Source: Bacteroidota bacterium | GTDB taxonomy: Bacteria; Bacteroidota; Rhodothermia; JANXDC01 | NCBI GenBank assembly: GCA_025998875.1 | Contig: AP024675.1 | Span: forward strand, 1,709,549 to 1,773,548 | Length of the DNA stretch: 64,000 nt | Direction of reading: 5' to 3' | Shown: in pieces, positions 1 to 8,300 of the stretch | Layout: the number at the start of each line of letters is the position of its first letter | Numbering within the stretch: position 1 is the first letter of the stretch | Translations under genes and position numbers: made by a program | Notes under the pieces: model-generated | Databases searched by the model: none | The model's input: only the letters and a program-made list of their open reading frames with translations | Told to the model about the DNA's origin: nothing

Positions 1-1301
1 GGATGGCCCAGCGAGACGGCATTATGCGTGTAGCTGTTATACGGAATCCAGTGTGAGTACACGTAGGGCTCGATCCGGGTGTACTCCAGCTGCGCCGTCA
101 TGCCCGAACGCACCAGAAAGGAGAGCCCAAGTTGCCAGGCCAGCTTGACGGACATGTGATCGGTGCCCAGCTTAACTAGATTTAGATCGTCCACCAGGAC
201 GGCCGCGCTGAGCTCCAGATCCGATACCGGACGCCAGAGGGATTCGAGGCTGAAGAGCACGTTATCCCGATCCCAGAGGGCGTGTTCGGCGATCACAAAG
301 GGATAAAAGGGCAACCAGTAGGTGGGCTCTATACCCCGGTTGCCGTATACGACCAGATCGGTGAAGGCCACCTGCCATCGGGGATGGGCGATGAATTCAA
401 TGCGATGCAGCTGCAAAAAACGCGGTATGCTGGTGTATTCGAAGCGGCCTGTGTCCAGGGGAAAGGGGCGACGCCGCGGAGGATCCAGTAGCCACAACAG
501 GGCGCTCTGATAGCGCAGACGGGGAAAAAAGAGTCGGGTTCGAAGAGCCGTATAGGAGCCCGGTTGGGCACTGAGAATCAGGCCGGCATCCTGACCGGCC
601 CCATAGAGCAGGTGTCCGTGCAGGAGATCGAGCTGGATCCGAGCCCGATGCCAGCTCACCGAGGCCGTGGCCACGTCGCCGGAACGATCGGCTTCCTGGC
701 GGACTTTGTACAGGTTGCGCCAGAACGGGTCATAGCGAAGCACCCGGGCTTCTCCCAGCAGTACGTATCCGGCGCGCGCCTCGCTGTAGAAGCCGATCCC
801 TCCGGATAAAGCCCCCCGCAGGCGCAGGCCTCCGGTCCAGATCTGGCCCCATGAGGAGCCCTCCGGGGCCTGTACCCACCATAAATCCGGGCCCCCGAGG
901 AGGTTGACATACAGGGCGTAATCGGTCCCTCGATCCCGGTACAGGTAGCGTACAGAATCCCGATCGAACCCCTGCCAGGGCCAGCGCAGCGCGGCCGATT
1001 CGGGGAGGCCCGATTCGGGTGCGAATTCCCGAGCAAAGCGCAGCCACCAGGACCGCTCCGTACGAGAACGTGGACGCTCGGTCACCTGCTGGAGCAGTTG
1101 GCCTATTTCGGTCCGGCTCAGGGGTCGGCTCTCAAAGGGGAAGTCCCCGATCCAGCCCCGGATCCGGCCGTAGCGCAACCAGTCGTAGACGGGATGTGCG
1201 GCCGGAACCAGCCCCGGATCCCGTATCTGCTGCGCCTGCCCCGACCCATCCGGGAGCAAGAGCGCGTATATTCCGATACACAGCGCGATGGGGAGCCGCA
1301 T
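1..1301 (-). CDS. Wzi-like capsule assembly / outer-membrane beta-barrel protein, C-terminus cut by window edge
   Basis: No long ORF was listed here because the frame runs off the left edge; I translated it by hand. It begins MRLPIALCIGIYALLLP, a signal peptide ending near GQAQQ, and continues through at least 433 codons without a stop. Residues 30-60 (HPVYDWLRYGRIRG, then a short two-helix stretch) resemble the N-terminal region of Bacteroidota proteins annotated as capsule assembly Wzi. The rest is rich in alternating aromatic/charged strands (YVLLGEARVLRYDP, FEYTSIPRFLQLHR, RIEPYVYSHWIPYNSYTHN), typical of an outer-membrane beta-barrel. In the Wzi family such a barrel binds or anchors surface polysaccharide. 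It diverges from the STAS gene. The start is chosen because it opens the signal peptide. The family call is by pattern only; another barrel family is possible. Confidence 0.6.
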   Translation of the reverse strand, partial: MRLPIALCIGIYALLLPDGSGQAQQIRDPGLVPAAHPVYDWLRYGRIRGWIGDFPFESRPLSRTEIGQLLQQVTERPRSRTERSWWLRFAREFAPESGLPESAALRWPWQGFDRDSVRYLYRDRGTDYALYVNLLGGPDLWWVQAPEGSSWGQIWTGGLRLRGALSGGIGFYSEARAGYVLLGEARVLRYDPFWRNLYKVRQEADRSGDVATASVSWHRARIQLDLLHGHLLYGAGQDAGLILSAQPGSYTALRTRLFFPRLRYQSALLWLLDPPRRRPFPLDTGRFEYTSIPRFLQLHRIEFIAHPRWQVAFTDLVVYGNRGIEPTYWLPFYPFVIAEHALWDRDNVLFSLESLWRPVSDLELSAAVLVDDLNLVKLGTDHMSVKLAWQLGLSFLVRSGMTAQLEYTRIEPYVYSHWIPYNSYTHNAVSLGH

Positions 1302-1380
1302 CCGTCCATATTCCCAGGCTTGGGCTCATTTCGCAGGGAAGTTCTGCGGTTTGCTTCCGCGGCGCAAGCGGACTTGCCTC

Positions 1381-1410
1381 TTGCACCCCAGCGCCAGAAC
1401 GCTGTAAATA
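1381..1410 (+). promoter_or_regulatory. sigma70-type promoter for the STAS gene
   Basis: TTGCAC (1381-1386), an 18-bp spacer and TAAATA (1405-1410) lie 24 bp before the ATG at 1434. The form matches the other promoters seen in this window. Confidence 0.45.
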
Positions 1411-1433
1411 CGAACACGTGGCGGAGATCTTCG

Positions 1434-1835
1434 ATGCGTTTTGAGATCGATCACCGAGATCAGTTCTCCATCCTCACCCCGTTGGAGGAGCGGCTGGATG
1501 CCACCGTGGCCCCCACGCTCAAGGCCGAGCTCGTGGTGCTCTGGACCGAGGGGGTGGAGAACCTGATCATCGACCTCACCCATGTGCGCCAGATCGACAG
1601 TTCCGGATTGAGTGCCCTGCTCCTGGCCCGACGCCAGTTCGCCGGAAACGGTGGGTTTTTCGCGCTCGCCGGGCTTCAGGAACCCGTGCTTCGGCTCATT
1701 CGCATCTCCATGCTGGAGGAGGTGCTGCCCATCTATGCCACGCTCGAAGAAGCCGTGGAGGCCTGCTATCTGGCTCTGCTGGATCGTGGGGAGGCAGATG
1801 CGGCCGACGAGACGCGTGATCTGAGCGGGGAGTAA
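1434..1835 (+). CDS. STAS-domain anti-sigma factor antagonist (SpoIIAA/RsbV-like)
   Basis: A 133-aa single STAS domain. It carries the signature IDSSGLSALLLARR at about residues 56-70, whose serine is the residue phosphorylated by the partner anti-sigma kinase in SpoIIAA/RsbV proteins. In that family the unphosphorylated protein binds the anti-sigma factor and frees a sigma factor. No RsbW-type kinase or PP2C phosphatase is nearby, so the partner is unknown. I use ATG 1434, preceded by GGAG at 1422-1425, rather than the much longer upstream extension that overlaps the divergent promoter region. The next gene begins 15 bp downstream, so co-transcription with the symporter is likely. Confidence 0.85.
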   Translation: MRFEIDHRDQFSILTPLEERLDATVAPTLKAELVVLWTEGVENLIIDLTHVRQIDSSGLSALLLARRQFAGNGGFFALAGLQEPVLRLIRISMLEEVLPIYATLEEAVEACYLALLDRGEADAADETRDLSGE

Positions 1836-1850
1836 GCCCCCGAGGGGGAG

Positions 1851-3371
1851 ATGCTGACCGGCTGGGATGTGGCGGTAATCGGGCTCTACTTTCTGGCCTC
1901 AGCGGCGCTGGGCATACGTCTGGCGGGCCGACAGCGCTCGGTAGAAGAGTATTTTCTGGGCGGACGTTCCGTGCCCTGGTGGGCGGTGCTTTTTTCTATT
2001 GTGGCCACGGAGACGAGCGCGCTTACCGTGATCAGCGTGCCGGCGGTAGCCTTTGGAGGTGATCTGACCTTTCTTCAGCTCACCTTTGGGTATCTGCTCG
2101 GGCGTGTCCTGGTCAGCCTGCTGTTCCTTCCCGCCTATTACCAAGGACACCTGGAGACCGCCTATGCCTTTCTGGGCAGGCGATTTGGCGATCGCCTGCG
2201 GGGGGCGACGTCGCTGGTTTTCCTGGCCACGCGCCTGCTTGCCGACGGGGTTCGGCTTTTTGCGGCGGCCATTCCGATCAAGGTCATCTGTGATCAGCTC
2301 GGCGTATCGGTCTCCTATGCGCACGTGATCGCTGCCATCGGGGTGGTGACCGTCTTCTACACCTATCTCGGGGGATTGCGCGCGGTTATCTGGGTCGATG
2401 TGCTCCAGCTGGGCGTATATCTGCTGGGCGCCCTCTGGGCGCTTGTGGTCCTGCTCAAGGGGGTTCCGGTCGACTGGCTACAGCGGGCCGTCGAATCGGG
2501 TAAGCTGCGCCTGATCTATACGGGCCTGGAGCTCGCTCCTCTGGAGTGGATACGGCAGAATTACACCCTGCTTACCGGGTTGCTGGGTGGAGCTGTTTTC
2601 ACCATGGCCTCGCACGGCACCGATCAGCTGATTGTGCAGCGCCTCCTGGCCTGCCGCTCCCTGCGGGCCAGCCAGCGGGCGTTGGTCGGAAGCGGGGTAT
2701 TCGTGATCGGGCAGTTCGCCCTATTTCTGGGTATTGGCCTGTTGCTGTGGGCCTACTACGGGGCTCGCGTGGGCACCTACATGCCATCGGAGATTCTGGC
2801 CCGCATGAGTCTGCAGAGGGCCGATGAAATCTTCCCCCACTTCCTCATCGAGGGCCTTCCCCCGGGTCTGTCCGGTCTTATCCTGGCCGGAATCCTGGCC
2901 GCCGCCATGAGCACGCTGTCGAGCTCGCTCAACGCGCTCTCCTCCTCCACGATCCTGGACATCTACCAGTGCTGGTTTCCGAATCATTACGCCCGAAGGG
3001 ATATGCTCCGTCTGTCGCGGATCATGACGCTCTTCTGGGGCGGGGTGTTCATCGGTTTTGCCATGCTCTTTCGCAGTACGGAAAACCCCGTTGTGGAGCT
3101 GGGGCTAAGCATCGCCAGCTTCACCTACGGAGGTCTGCTGGGGGTTTTTCTGCTGGGCCTCTTCTTTCAGAAGGTCGGCGAGCGGGAGGCGCTGTGGGCC
3201 TTTCTGCTCGCGGTGGCCTGCATGATCGGTTTTATCACGCTGGTGCGCATCGGCTGGCCGTGGTACACGGCCACGGGCGCCCTGCTGACCATAGCGATCG
3301 GACGGTTGCTCTATGGCATACGTTGTTTTCGGGAAAAACCGCTTTCCACGCCTGCGCAGATGGACGGGTAG
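1851..3371 (+). CDS. sodium:solute symporter (SSS family)
   Basis: A 506-aa polytopic membrane protein with about 13 hydrophobic segments. It has the SSS look throughout: an N-terminal WDVAVIGLYFLAS helix, a GRQRSVEEYFLGGRSVPWW loop, SIVATETSALTVISVPA in the second helix region, and a conserved FTMASHGTDQLIVQRLLA stretch near residue 250. The family imports sugars, proline, pantothenate or other organic solutes with Na+; the substrate cannot be read from the sequence. GAGGGGGAG precedes the ATG. The last 59 bases overlap the start of the solute-binding protein gene in another frame, suggesting translational coupling. Confidence 0.88.
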   Translation: MLTGWDVAVIGLYFLASAALGIRLAGRQRSVEEYFLGGRSVPWWAVLFSIVATETSALTVISVPAVAFGGDLTFLQLTFGYLLGRVLVSLLFLPAYYQGHLETAYAFLGRRFGDRLRGATSLVFLATRLLADGVRLFAAAIPIKVICDQLGVSVSYAHVIAAIGVVTVFYTYLGGLRAVIWVDVLQLGVYLLGALWALVVLLKGVPVDWLQRAVESGKLRLIYTGLELAPLEWIRQNYTLLTGLLGGAVFTMASHGTDQLIVQRLLACRSLRASQRALVGSGVFVIGQFALFLGIGLLLWAYYGARVGTYMPSEILARMSLQRADEIFPHFLIEGLPPGLSGLILAGILAAAMSTLSSSLNALSSSTILDIYQCWFPNHYARRDMLRLSRIMTLFWGGVFIGFAMLFRSTENPVVELGLSIASFTYGGLLGVFLLGLFFQKVGEREALWAFLLAVACMIGFITLVRIGWPWYTATGALLTIAIGRLLYGIRCFREKPLSTPAQMDG

Positions 3372-5088
3372 GCTTGCGTTCCTGGGCCTGCTGATGCTCC
3401 TGCCCGGATTGCAGCGGCCTCAGATGGGGGGAGAGCTCATCAAGCACGAGCTCAACGACCCCGATGGGCTGCATCCGTATCTGACCACGGATGCCTCCAC
3501 GCGCTATATGCAACAGCTCATCTTCGATCGGCTCTGCAAGCTTAATCTGCGCACCCTTGAGCTTATGCCCGAGCTGGCCGAGCTACCCATCCCGGAAAAC
3601 GGGCACCGAAGCTATCGGTTTCGTATCCGTCCCGAGGCCCGATGGGCTGATGGCCGGCCCGTGACGGCGGACGATGTGGTCTTTTCCTGGAAGGCGCTCA
3701 TGAACCCATTCGTCGATAGCGCCCCCCTGCGGGCCGAATGTGTCGATATCCTCAAGCCCGAGGTGGTGGGGCCCCATGAGGTGCGCTTCTATGTGCGCCG
3801 GCCTCGGTTCGACAACGTCTACAAGCTCACCTACGCCCTCTATATCCTGCCCAAACACCACTACGATCCGGAGCGGCTCACCGATCGCTATACGGTAGAG
3901 GATCTGGCCCGCTACCACAGCAGCGGTCGGCTGGAGGAGCTGAGCCCGGAGGCGCGGGCCGCCATGGAGGCCTTCGCCCAGCGCTTTCAGGATCCGGCCT
4001 TTCGCTTTGATCCCTCCCGCGTGCTGGGCAGCGGTCCCTACAGACCGGTCGAATGGCGGCGTGGGCAGTGGCTTCTGCTGGTACGCAACCCGCGCTACTG
4101 GCAGGCCAACAGCCGAGAACCGTTTACTGAGGCCTATCCGGATACGATCCGATTCCGGGTGATCCGTGATGTGGAGGCCGCCCTCAACGCCCTGCGAGCC
4201 GGCCAGGTGCACGTGAGCGAGTCCTTTCGTCCCGCGCAGTTCATCTACCAGATGCAGGGGGCGGATTTCGAACGCCGCTTCGCCCGGCATGTGCAGCTAC
4301 AGCCCAGCTTCTACTACATCGCCTGGAATCTGGATCGTCCCTATTTTCGCGATCCCCGCGTGCGTGAGGCCCTTTCTCTGTTGGCCAACCGGGAGCAGAT
4401 GCTCCGCACCGTGTTTTTCGGCCAGGGGCAACCGGTCGTTTCCTTTTACTTCCCCGGACGCCCGGAACATCACCCCGGGCTCAGGCCAGATCCTTATGAT
4501 CCGTCCCGCGCCCGTCGCCTGCTGGCCGAGGCCGGGTGGCGCGATACCAACGGCGACGGGGTACTGGACAAGGACGGAGTCCCGTTTCGTTTTACGCTTT
4601 ATTTCAATCAGGGCAATGAAAACCGCCGACAGGTGGCCCTGATCTGGGCTCAGGCCCTGGCCCGGGTAGGCGTTCGGGCCGTGGTGCAGCCCATCGAATG
4701 GGGGGTATTGCTGGATCGGCTCCGCAGTCGGGACTATGATGCCGCCATCGTGGGGATAGTCTTCGACGCCAACGAGCAGGACTTCTATCCCTACTTCCAC
4801 AGCGCTCAGGCCCAGCTGCGGGGATTCAATTACTCGGGATATCGGGACCCGGAGACGGACCGGCTTCTGGAGCGCATTCCCGCGGAGTTTGACTTCCGGC
4901 GTCGGATCCTCCTGCACCGGGCGCTTCAGGAGCGCCTGGCGGCAAACCGGCCATATCTGTTTCTGTTTGCCGTCGCGCAGCGCTTTGTTTACGATCGCCG
5001 CTGGGCCGGGGTGGTCTTCTATCCTCAGCGGCCGGGGTACTATCTGGGGCAGTGGTATCTGGCGACGGGCATGCGATCGGACTCATAA
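3313..5088 (+). CDS. ABC transporter extracellular solute-binding protein, family 5 (peptide/opine type)
   Basis: A 591-aa exported protein with a basic N-terminus and hydrophobic stretch (RLAFLGLLMLLPG) at about residues 20-32. It then has the SBP_bac_5 fold: a YRFRIRPEARWADGRPVTADDVVFSWKA-type segment (given here from 3602) near residues 97-125, and a GSGPYRPVEWRRGQ motif near 240. Family 5 proteins capture oligopeptides, nickel or other solutes for an ABC importer. No cognate permease or ATPase gene is in the window. The start at 3313 lies inside the symporter gene and has GGACGG upstream. It ends directly before a hairpin whose poly-U lies on the opposite strand. Confidence 0.85.
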   Translation: MAYVVFGKNRFPRLRRWTGRLAFLGLLMLLPGLQRPQMGGELIKHELNDPDGLHPYLTTDASTRYMQQLIFDRLCKLNLRTLELMPELAELPIPENGHRSYRFRIRPEARWADGRPVTADDVVFSWKALMNPFVDSAPLRAECVDILKPEVVGPHEVRFYVRRPRFDNVYKLTYALYILPKHHYDPERLTDRYTVEDLARYHSSGRLEELSPEARAAMEAFAQRFQDPAFRFDPSRVLGSGPYRPVEWRRGQWLLLVRNPRYWQANSREPFTEAYPDTIRFRVIRDVEAALNALRAGQVHVSESFRPAQFIYQMQGADFERRFARHVQLQPSFYYIAWNLDRPYFRDPRVREALSLLANREQMLRTVFFGQGQPVVSFYFPGRPEHHPGLRPDPYDPSRARRLLAEAGWRDTNGDGVLDKDGVPFRFTLYFNQGNENRRQVALIWAQALARVGVRAVVQPIEWGVLLDRLRSRDYDAAIVGIVFDANEQDFYPYFHSAQAQLRGFNYSGYRDPETDRLLERIPAEFDFRRRILLHRALQERLAANRPYLFLFAVAQRFVYDRRWAGVVFYPQRPGYYLGQWYLATGMRSDS

Positions 5089-5120
5089 AAAACAAACAGG
5101 GAAGCGACCGCTTCCCTGTT
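5087..5120 (-). terminator. intrinsic terminator, minus-strand orientation
   Basis: A perfect 11-bp inverted repeat (5095-5105 with 5110-5120, arms AACAGGGAAGC/GCTTCCCTGTT, 4-nt loop). Read on the minus strand it is followed by TG and six T (5092-5087). The plus-strand side lacks a T tract. It may also act weakly for the upstream plus-strand gene, but its geometry is that of a terminator for leftward transcription. Confidence 0.7.
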
Positions 5121-5290
5121 CGGTGGAGGGTGATGACGGGATCCGAGGCTTCGCGCCGGTGGGCACGGTCCGGCGCGCAAGCAACCATGTTCGCCCGTTC
5201 AGCCATGCTGATGTCGAAAACCGTGCCAGTCCCCGCCAGCGGCCTTCCCCCGGTTTTGTGCCCGATGGTGGGGAGGTTTCCACCCAGGAT
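5121..5290 (-). ncRNA. candidate structured small RNA ending at the 5087-5120 terminator
   Basis: No gene is encoded between 5089 and 5319, yet there is a leftward terminator with no minus-strand CDS to serve it. The minus-strand sequence can pair in a nested way. GGTGGA near 5285 pairs with TCCACC next to the terminator. GGGCAC near 5260 pairs with GTGCCC near 5155. CAAAACCG (about 5258-5251) pairs with CGGTTTT (5223-5217). I could not match it to tmRNA, 6S, SRP, RNase P or a known riboswitch, and found no convincing promoter. It could instead be a leader element of nadK on the plus strand. Confidence 0.3.
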
Positions 5291-5319
5291 GAGTTACAAA
5301 AGGAAACAGGGCCCCGACT

Positions 5320-6192
5320 ATGCGGCTCGGTATCATCGGCAATCCCAGAAGCGAGGATCTTCCCGAGGCCCTGCGCCGGGTACGCATCTGGGCGGCCGAC
5401 CGGAGGGTAAGCCTACTTGTGCACCAGGAGCTGGAGCCCGTCTGCACGGGTGCGGGCTGGCACCTTGTCGATGCCGCCGTGCTGCGTCGGGAGGCGGATG
5501 TGGTGCTTTCGCTGGGGGGAGATGGCACCCTGCTGCGCGCCGCGCACCTGGTATCTCCGGAGGAGGTCCCCCTGCTTGGGGTCAACATCGGCAGGCTCGG
5601 GTTTCTGGCCGACACGCAACTGGCCGAGCTCGAGGCCGCGCTGGAGGACCTGCACGAGGGGCGCTATACGGTGGAGGCCCGGCTCACGCTGGCGCTCGCG
5701 GTGCGCCTCGATGGCGGAGGGCCGGAATCCGAGCACTGGGCGCTCAATGACGTGGTGGTGGGCAAAAGCGGGGCTTCCAGCATGATCGCCGTGGAGGCGG
5801 AGGTGAACGATCGGTACCTTAACACATACTGGGGGGATGGGGTGATCGTCGCCACCCCGACAGGCTCTACGGCCTATTCTCTGGCCGCCGGAGGCCCCAT
5901 CCTGGTGCCCGATACGGATACGATCCTGCTTACCCCGATCTGTCCGCACACGCTGACCACGCGTCCGGTGGTCCTGCCCGCTTCCGTGCGCATTCGCCTG
6001 CGCGTCTCCGCCTTAGAGCGTCCCGTGGTGGTCGCATGGGATTCCTGGAGCCGGGAGTATACCGGACAGCTGCTTGAGGTCGAGGTGATGCGGGCTTCTT
6101 ATCGCGTGCGTATGGTCAAACGCCAGGAACGCGATTTCTTTGCCACCCTGCGCCAGAAACTCGGCTGGGGCTGGGATGGGCGAAGAAACTAG
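5320..6192 (+). CDS. nadK: NAD kinase
   Basis: A 290-aa cytoplasmic enzyme that phosphorylates NAD to NADP. It has the GGDGT motif (LSLGGDGTLLRA, about residues 65-76), GVNIGRLGFLAD, the NDVVV segment near residue 145, and the second conserved region TPTGSTAYSLAAGGP near 184-198, followed by the usual LTPICPHTLTTRPVVLP. Length is normal for bacterial NadK. ATG 5320 is preceded by AGGAAACAGGG. The pncB/nadE genes of NAD synthesis lie 13 kb away in the same window. Its 3' end faces lptA, leaving a 163-bp convergent spacer in which I see no clear terminator. Confidence 0.95.
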   Translation: MRLGIIGNPRSEDLPEALRRVRIWAADRRVSLLVHQELEPVCTGAGWHLVDAAVLRREADVVLSLGGDGTLLRAAHLVSPEEVPLLGVNIGRLGFLADTQLAELEAALEDLHEGRYTVEARLTLALAVRLDGGGPESEHWALNDVVVGKSGASSMIAVEAEVNDRYLNTYWGDGVIVATPTGSTAYSLAAGGPILVPDTDTILLTPICPHTLTTRPVVLPASVRIRLRVSALERPVVVAWDSWSREYTGQLLEVEVMRASYRVRMVKRQERDFFATLRQKLGWGWDGRRN

Positions 6193-6355
6193 GGGGATCG
6201 GGCCTGTGCCTTCTCTGCCCGGACACCGGACCGGTGAAGAAAGAGGGGCGGCGTGGGCATGTGGGTTTGTTCACCGGTGCCGGGCTTTCGGCTGGGGTCG
6301 GGGTTCGCCACGTTCGCTGGTGGCCTTCCGGCACGGGGGGTGGCCTTTTGCCCTT

Positions 6356-7783
6356 TTATCTCTCCGGCAATGTGCCGGATACGCCCGGGATGCGATCCTT
6401 TAGCAGGATGCGCCCGCTCTCCAGACGCACGCGCCAGGCAGGTGGGTTTTCGGGCCTCTGGGGCATGCCCGGTAGCGACGGCGGTTCCCCTCTGAGGGCC
6501 TCTTCGGGGTAGTAGGTGCCCTCGCTCGAGCCCGGGATGTGGAGGGCGCTCAGGCGCCCTTCGGAAAAACGGAGCCCGATCTGTCGTGCGGCAATCTGCA
6601 CGGCCCCTTCGGCTATGCTGTCCCGGCGAAGAAAGTACAGCACCTCGGCCCCTTCGAGCAGGTCCAGAGCCGCCAGGGAGGTGTCCGCAAAAACGGCGCG
6701 CATGCGTTCGGCTCGGGCCTGATGCCAGCGGCGAAGCAAGGTGTCCTGTTCCAGCAACAGAACGCGGCCATGAAGCCAGGTGGAGTCGGGTCGGCCCTCT
6801 CGGGATGCGATCCAGATCGAATCTGCCACAAGCCAACTCTGTCGGAGCCAGATTCGGGGCCTGCCCAGCAGCCAGAGGGAATCACGCCAAACATCGCTAT
6901 CCCGGCGCCGCAAGCCCTGCAGCCGTTCGGCACGCGCCATGAGCTCCCGGGAGACGAGCTCCAGATTTCCGGCCGCTTCCAGTCGGGTGTGCACAGAATC
7001 CAGCTCCACCGCCTCCACCCATTCGGCTCGCAGCGCAAGCGTATCCGGGCGCTCTCCGTCTTCTATGCGGACCCAGGTGGGGAATCCCTCGGCGCGCAGG
7101 CGCCGATGGCGGCGTTCGACCCATATGCGCGGGCCTTCGACGTAGACGTTTTCTCGCGGTAGATGGCCAAATACCCTTCCGGAAGCGCGCGTGCGGTCCT
7201 CTTCGCGCCAGTATTCCAGCGTATCGGCCTGCACGTAGAGGGAGTCCCTGATTCCCCGCAGGATCACGGACCCGACGAGCAGGGCGCGTTTTGTTTCCGT
7301 CTCGTAGAAAGCGCCTCGACTTTCTACCACGAAGCTCGTATCCTCCAGCCGAAGGGGGGAGGGGATTTCCAGCCATTTGCGGCTGTAGTCGTAGCGGGCC
7401 TGCCGGCCTTCGATGCGCACGATGCCGTCGGAGTAGCGCAGGGGGCCAAAAGCCTCAGCGATGCGGCGCTTGTGATCGTAGCGGATTTGGCCGGCCCAGA
7501 GCGTATCCCGAGGCTGAACGATCTGGATGCGTCCGTAGAGTCGGATTTCCTCGCGCTCCACGATATGCACAGCGCTGTCGCAGCGCAGCAGAACGTCGCC
7601 CTGCCGTATGGCGACGCGACCGATAAGCTTGCGATACGTCAGCCCGTCGATGACCTGCCCCTGAAGTTCTTCGGCGTGCAGGATTTCGACCGTGCGTTGT
7701 CCCTCCGACTGCGCCCTTCCTGGACTCGGACAGGGCAATCCGGAGGCGCATAGCAACGCGCTAAGCGTCCATATCCGGGACAA
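6356..7783 (-). CDS. lptA: OstA/LptA-like LPS transport periplasmic protein
   Basis: About 475 aa if it starts at the TTG at 7783, which opens a signal peptide (SRIWTLSALLCASGL) ending near GRAQS. An upstream ATG at 7918 would keep the frame but would bury the signal peptide and overlap lptC by 158 bp. The mature part contains repeated OstA-type beta-jellyroll strands (DGLTYRKLIGRVAIRQGDV, RYDYSRKWLEIPSPL, ALLVGSVILRGIRDSLYVQADT). This is like the long LptA/OstA_2 proteins of Bacteroidota, which bridge inner and outer membrane for lipopolysaccharide export. It overlaps lptC by 23 bp, as expected for partners in the Lpt bridge. Confidence 0.8.
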   Translation of the reverse strand: MSRIWTLSALLCASGLPCPSPGRAQSEGQRTVEILHAEELQGQVIDGLTYRKLIGRVAIRQGDVLLRCDSAVHIVEREEIRLYGRIQIVQPRDTLWAGQIRYDHKRRIAEAFGPLRYSDGIVRIEGRQARYDYSRKWLEIPSPLRLEDTSFVVESRGAFYETETKRALLVGSVILRGIRDSLYVQADTLEYWREEDRTRASGRVFGHLPRENVYVEGPRIWVERRHRRLRAEGFPTWVRIEDGERPDTLALRAEWVEAVELDSVHTRLEAAGNLELVSRELMARAERLQGLRRRDSDVWRDSLWLLGRPRIWLRQSWLVADSIWIASREGRPDSTWLHGRVLLLEQDTLLRRWHQARAERMRAVFADTSLAALDLLEGAEVLYFLRRDSIAEGAVQIAARQIGLRFSEGRLSALHIPGSSEGTYYPEEALRGEPPSLPGMPQRPENPPAWRVRLESGRILLKDRIPGVSGTLPER

Positions 7784-8300
7784 CGACCCGACCCGTGATG
7801 CGGCGCAGGCGATACCAGGAAAGGTCAAAAGCCGCTTCAAGCCCGTATCCTTCGATCCATTCTTCCGGGGTCTGTATGCGTACAAATCCGGGGCTGAAGA
7901 GCCGTTCCGTCCGGGCATCCAGTTCCAGGCTCGTGCTCCACAGGTGCCGATCCCCGACCTTCAGTTCCACCCCGTCTTGGAAGAGGACTCGACGTTTTTC
8001 CGGCCAGTAGGTTCCCGCCCGGGCTACCAGTTCCCCGCGGAACGTCCCCTCCGGGTCGAAGAGTCGGGCTCGGACCCCCTGACGCAGTAAGGCCACGGTG
8101 GAATCCGGCCTCCGGTATAGTTGCAGCGCGCCGGTCCAGAGCTGCAGGCGTACGCGGCCCCGTTCGGAGAGCTCAAACCAGACTTCGCGGGCCTCCTGGC
8201 TGGGCGGCTCCTGGCGGGCTATGTCCATGCTTCCCGGGCTGGGATCGGAGCCGCAGCCGGCCGAAAGTCCCAGCAGCGCCAACATGAGGATCCGGATCAC
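7761..8300 (-). CDS. lptC: LptC-like LPS export lipoprotein
   Basis: About 179 aa starting at GTG 8300. This start gives a short lipoprotein signal with lipobox LSAGC at about residues 13-17, and its GTGA overlaps the trkH stop by 4 bp. The body has the LptC-type beta-jellyroll pattern (VWFELSERGRVRLQLWTG, GVRARLFDPEGTFRGELVARAGTYW, WSTSLELDARTERLFSPG). LptC anchors to the inner membrane and hands LPS from LptB2FG to LptA. Here the anchor appears to be a lipid rather than a TM helix, which is common in Bacteroidota. A longer frame upstream (to 8381) exists, but it would overlap trkH and has no signal. Confidence 0.8.
   Translation of the reverse strand: MIRILMLALLGLSAGCGSDPSPGSMDIARQEPPSQEAREVWFELSERGRVRLQLWTGALQLYRRPDSTVALLRQGVRARLFDPEGTFRGELVARAGTYWPEKRRVLFQDGVELKVGDRHLWSTSLELDARTERLFSPGFVRIQTPEEWIEGYGLEAAFDLSWYRLRRITGRVVVPDMDA

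Noticed and set aside
5121-5290. tmRNA-like start (GGGGACT...TTCGAC) on the minus strand
   Set aside because: Only about 110 nt remain before the terminator, the 3' tRNA-like half with matching AGTCCCC-CCA is absent, and no tag reading frame is seen.
7784-7918. 45-residue N-terminal extension of the LptA-like protein
   Set aside because: It overlaps lptC entirely in another frame and would place the signal peptide internally.
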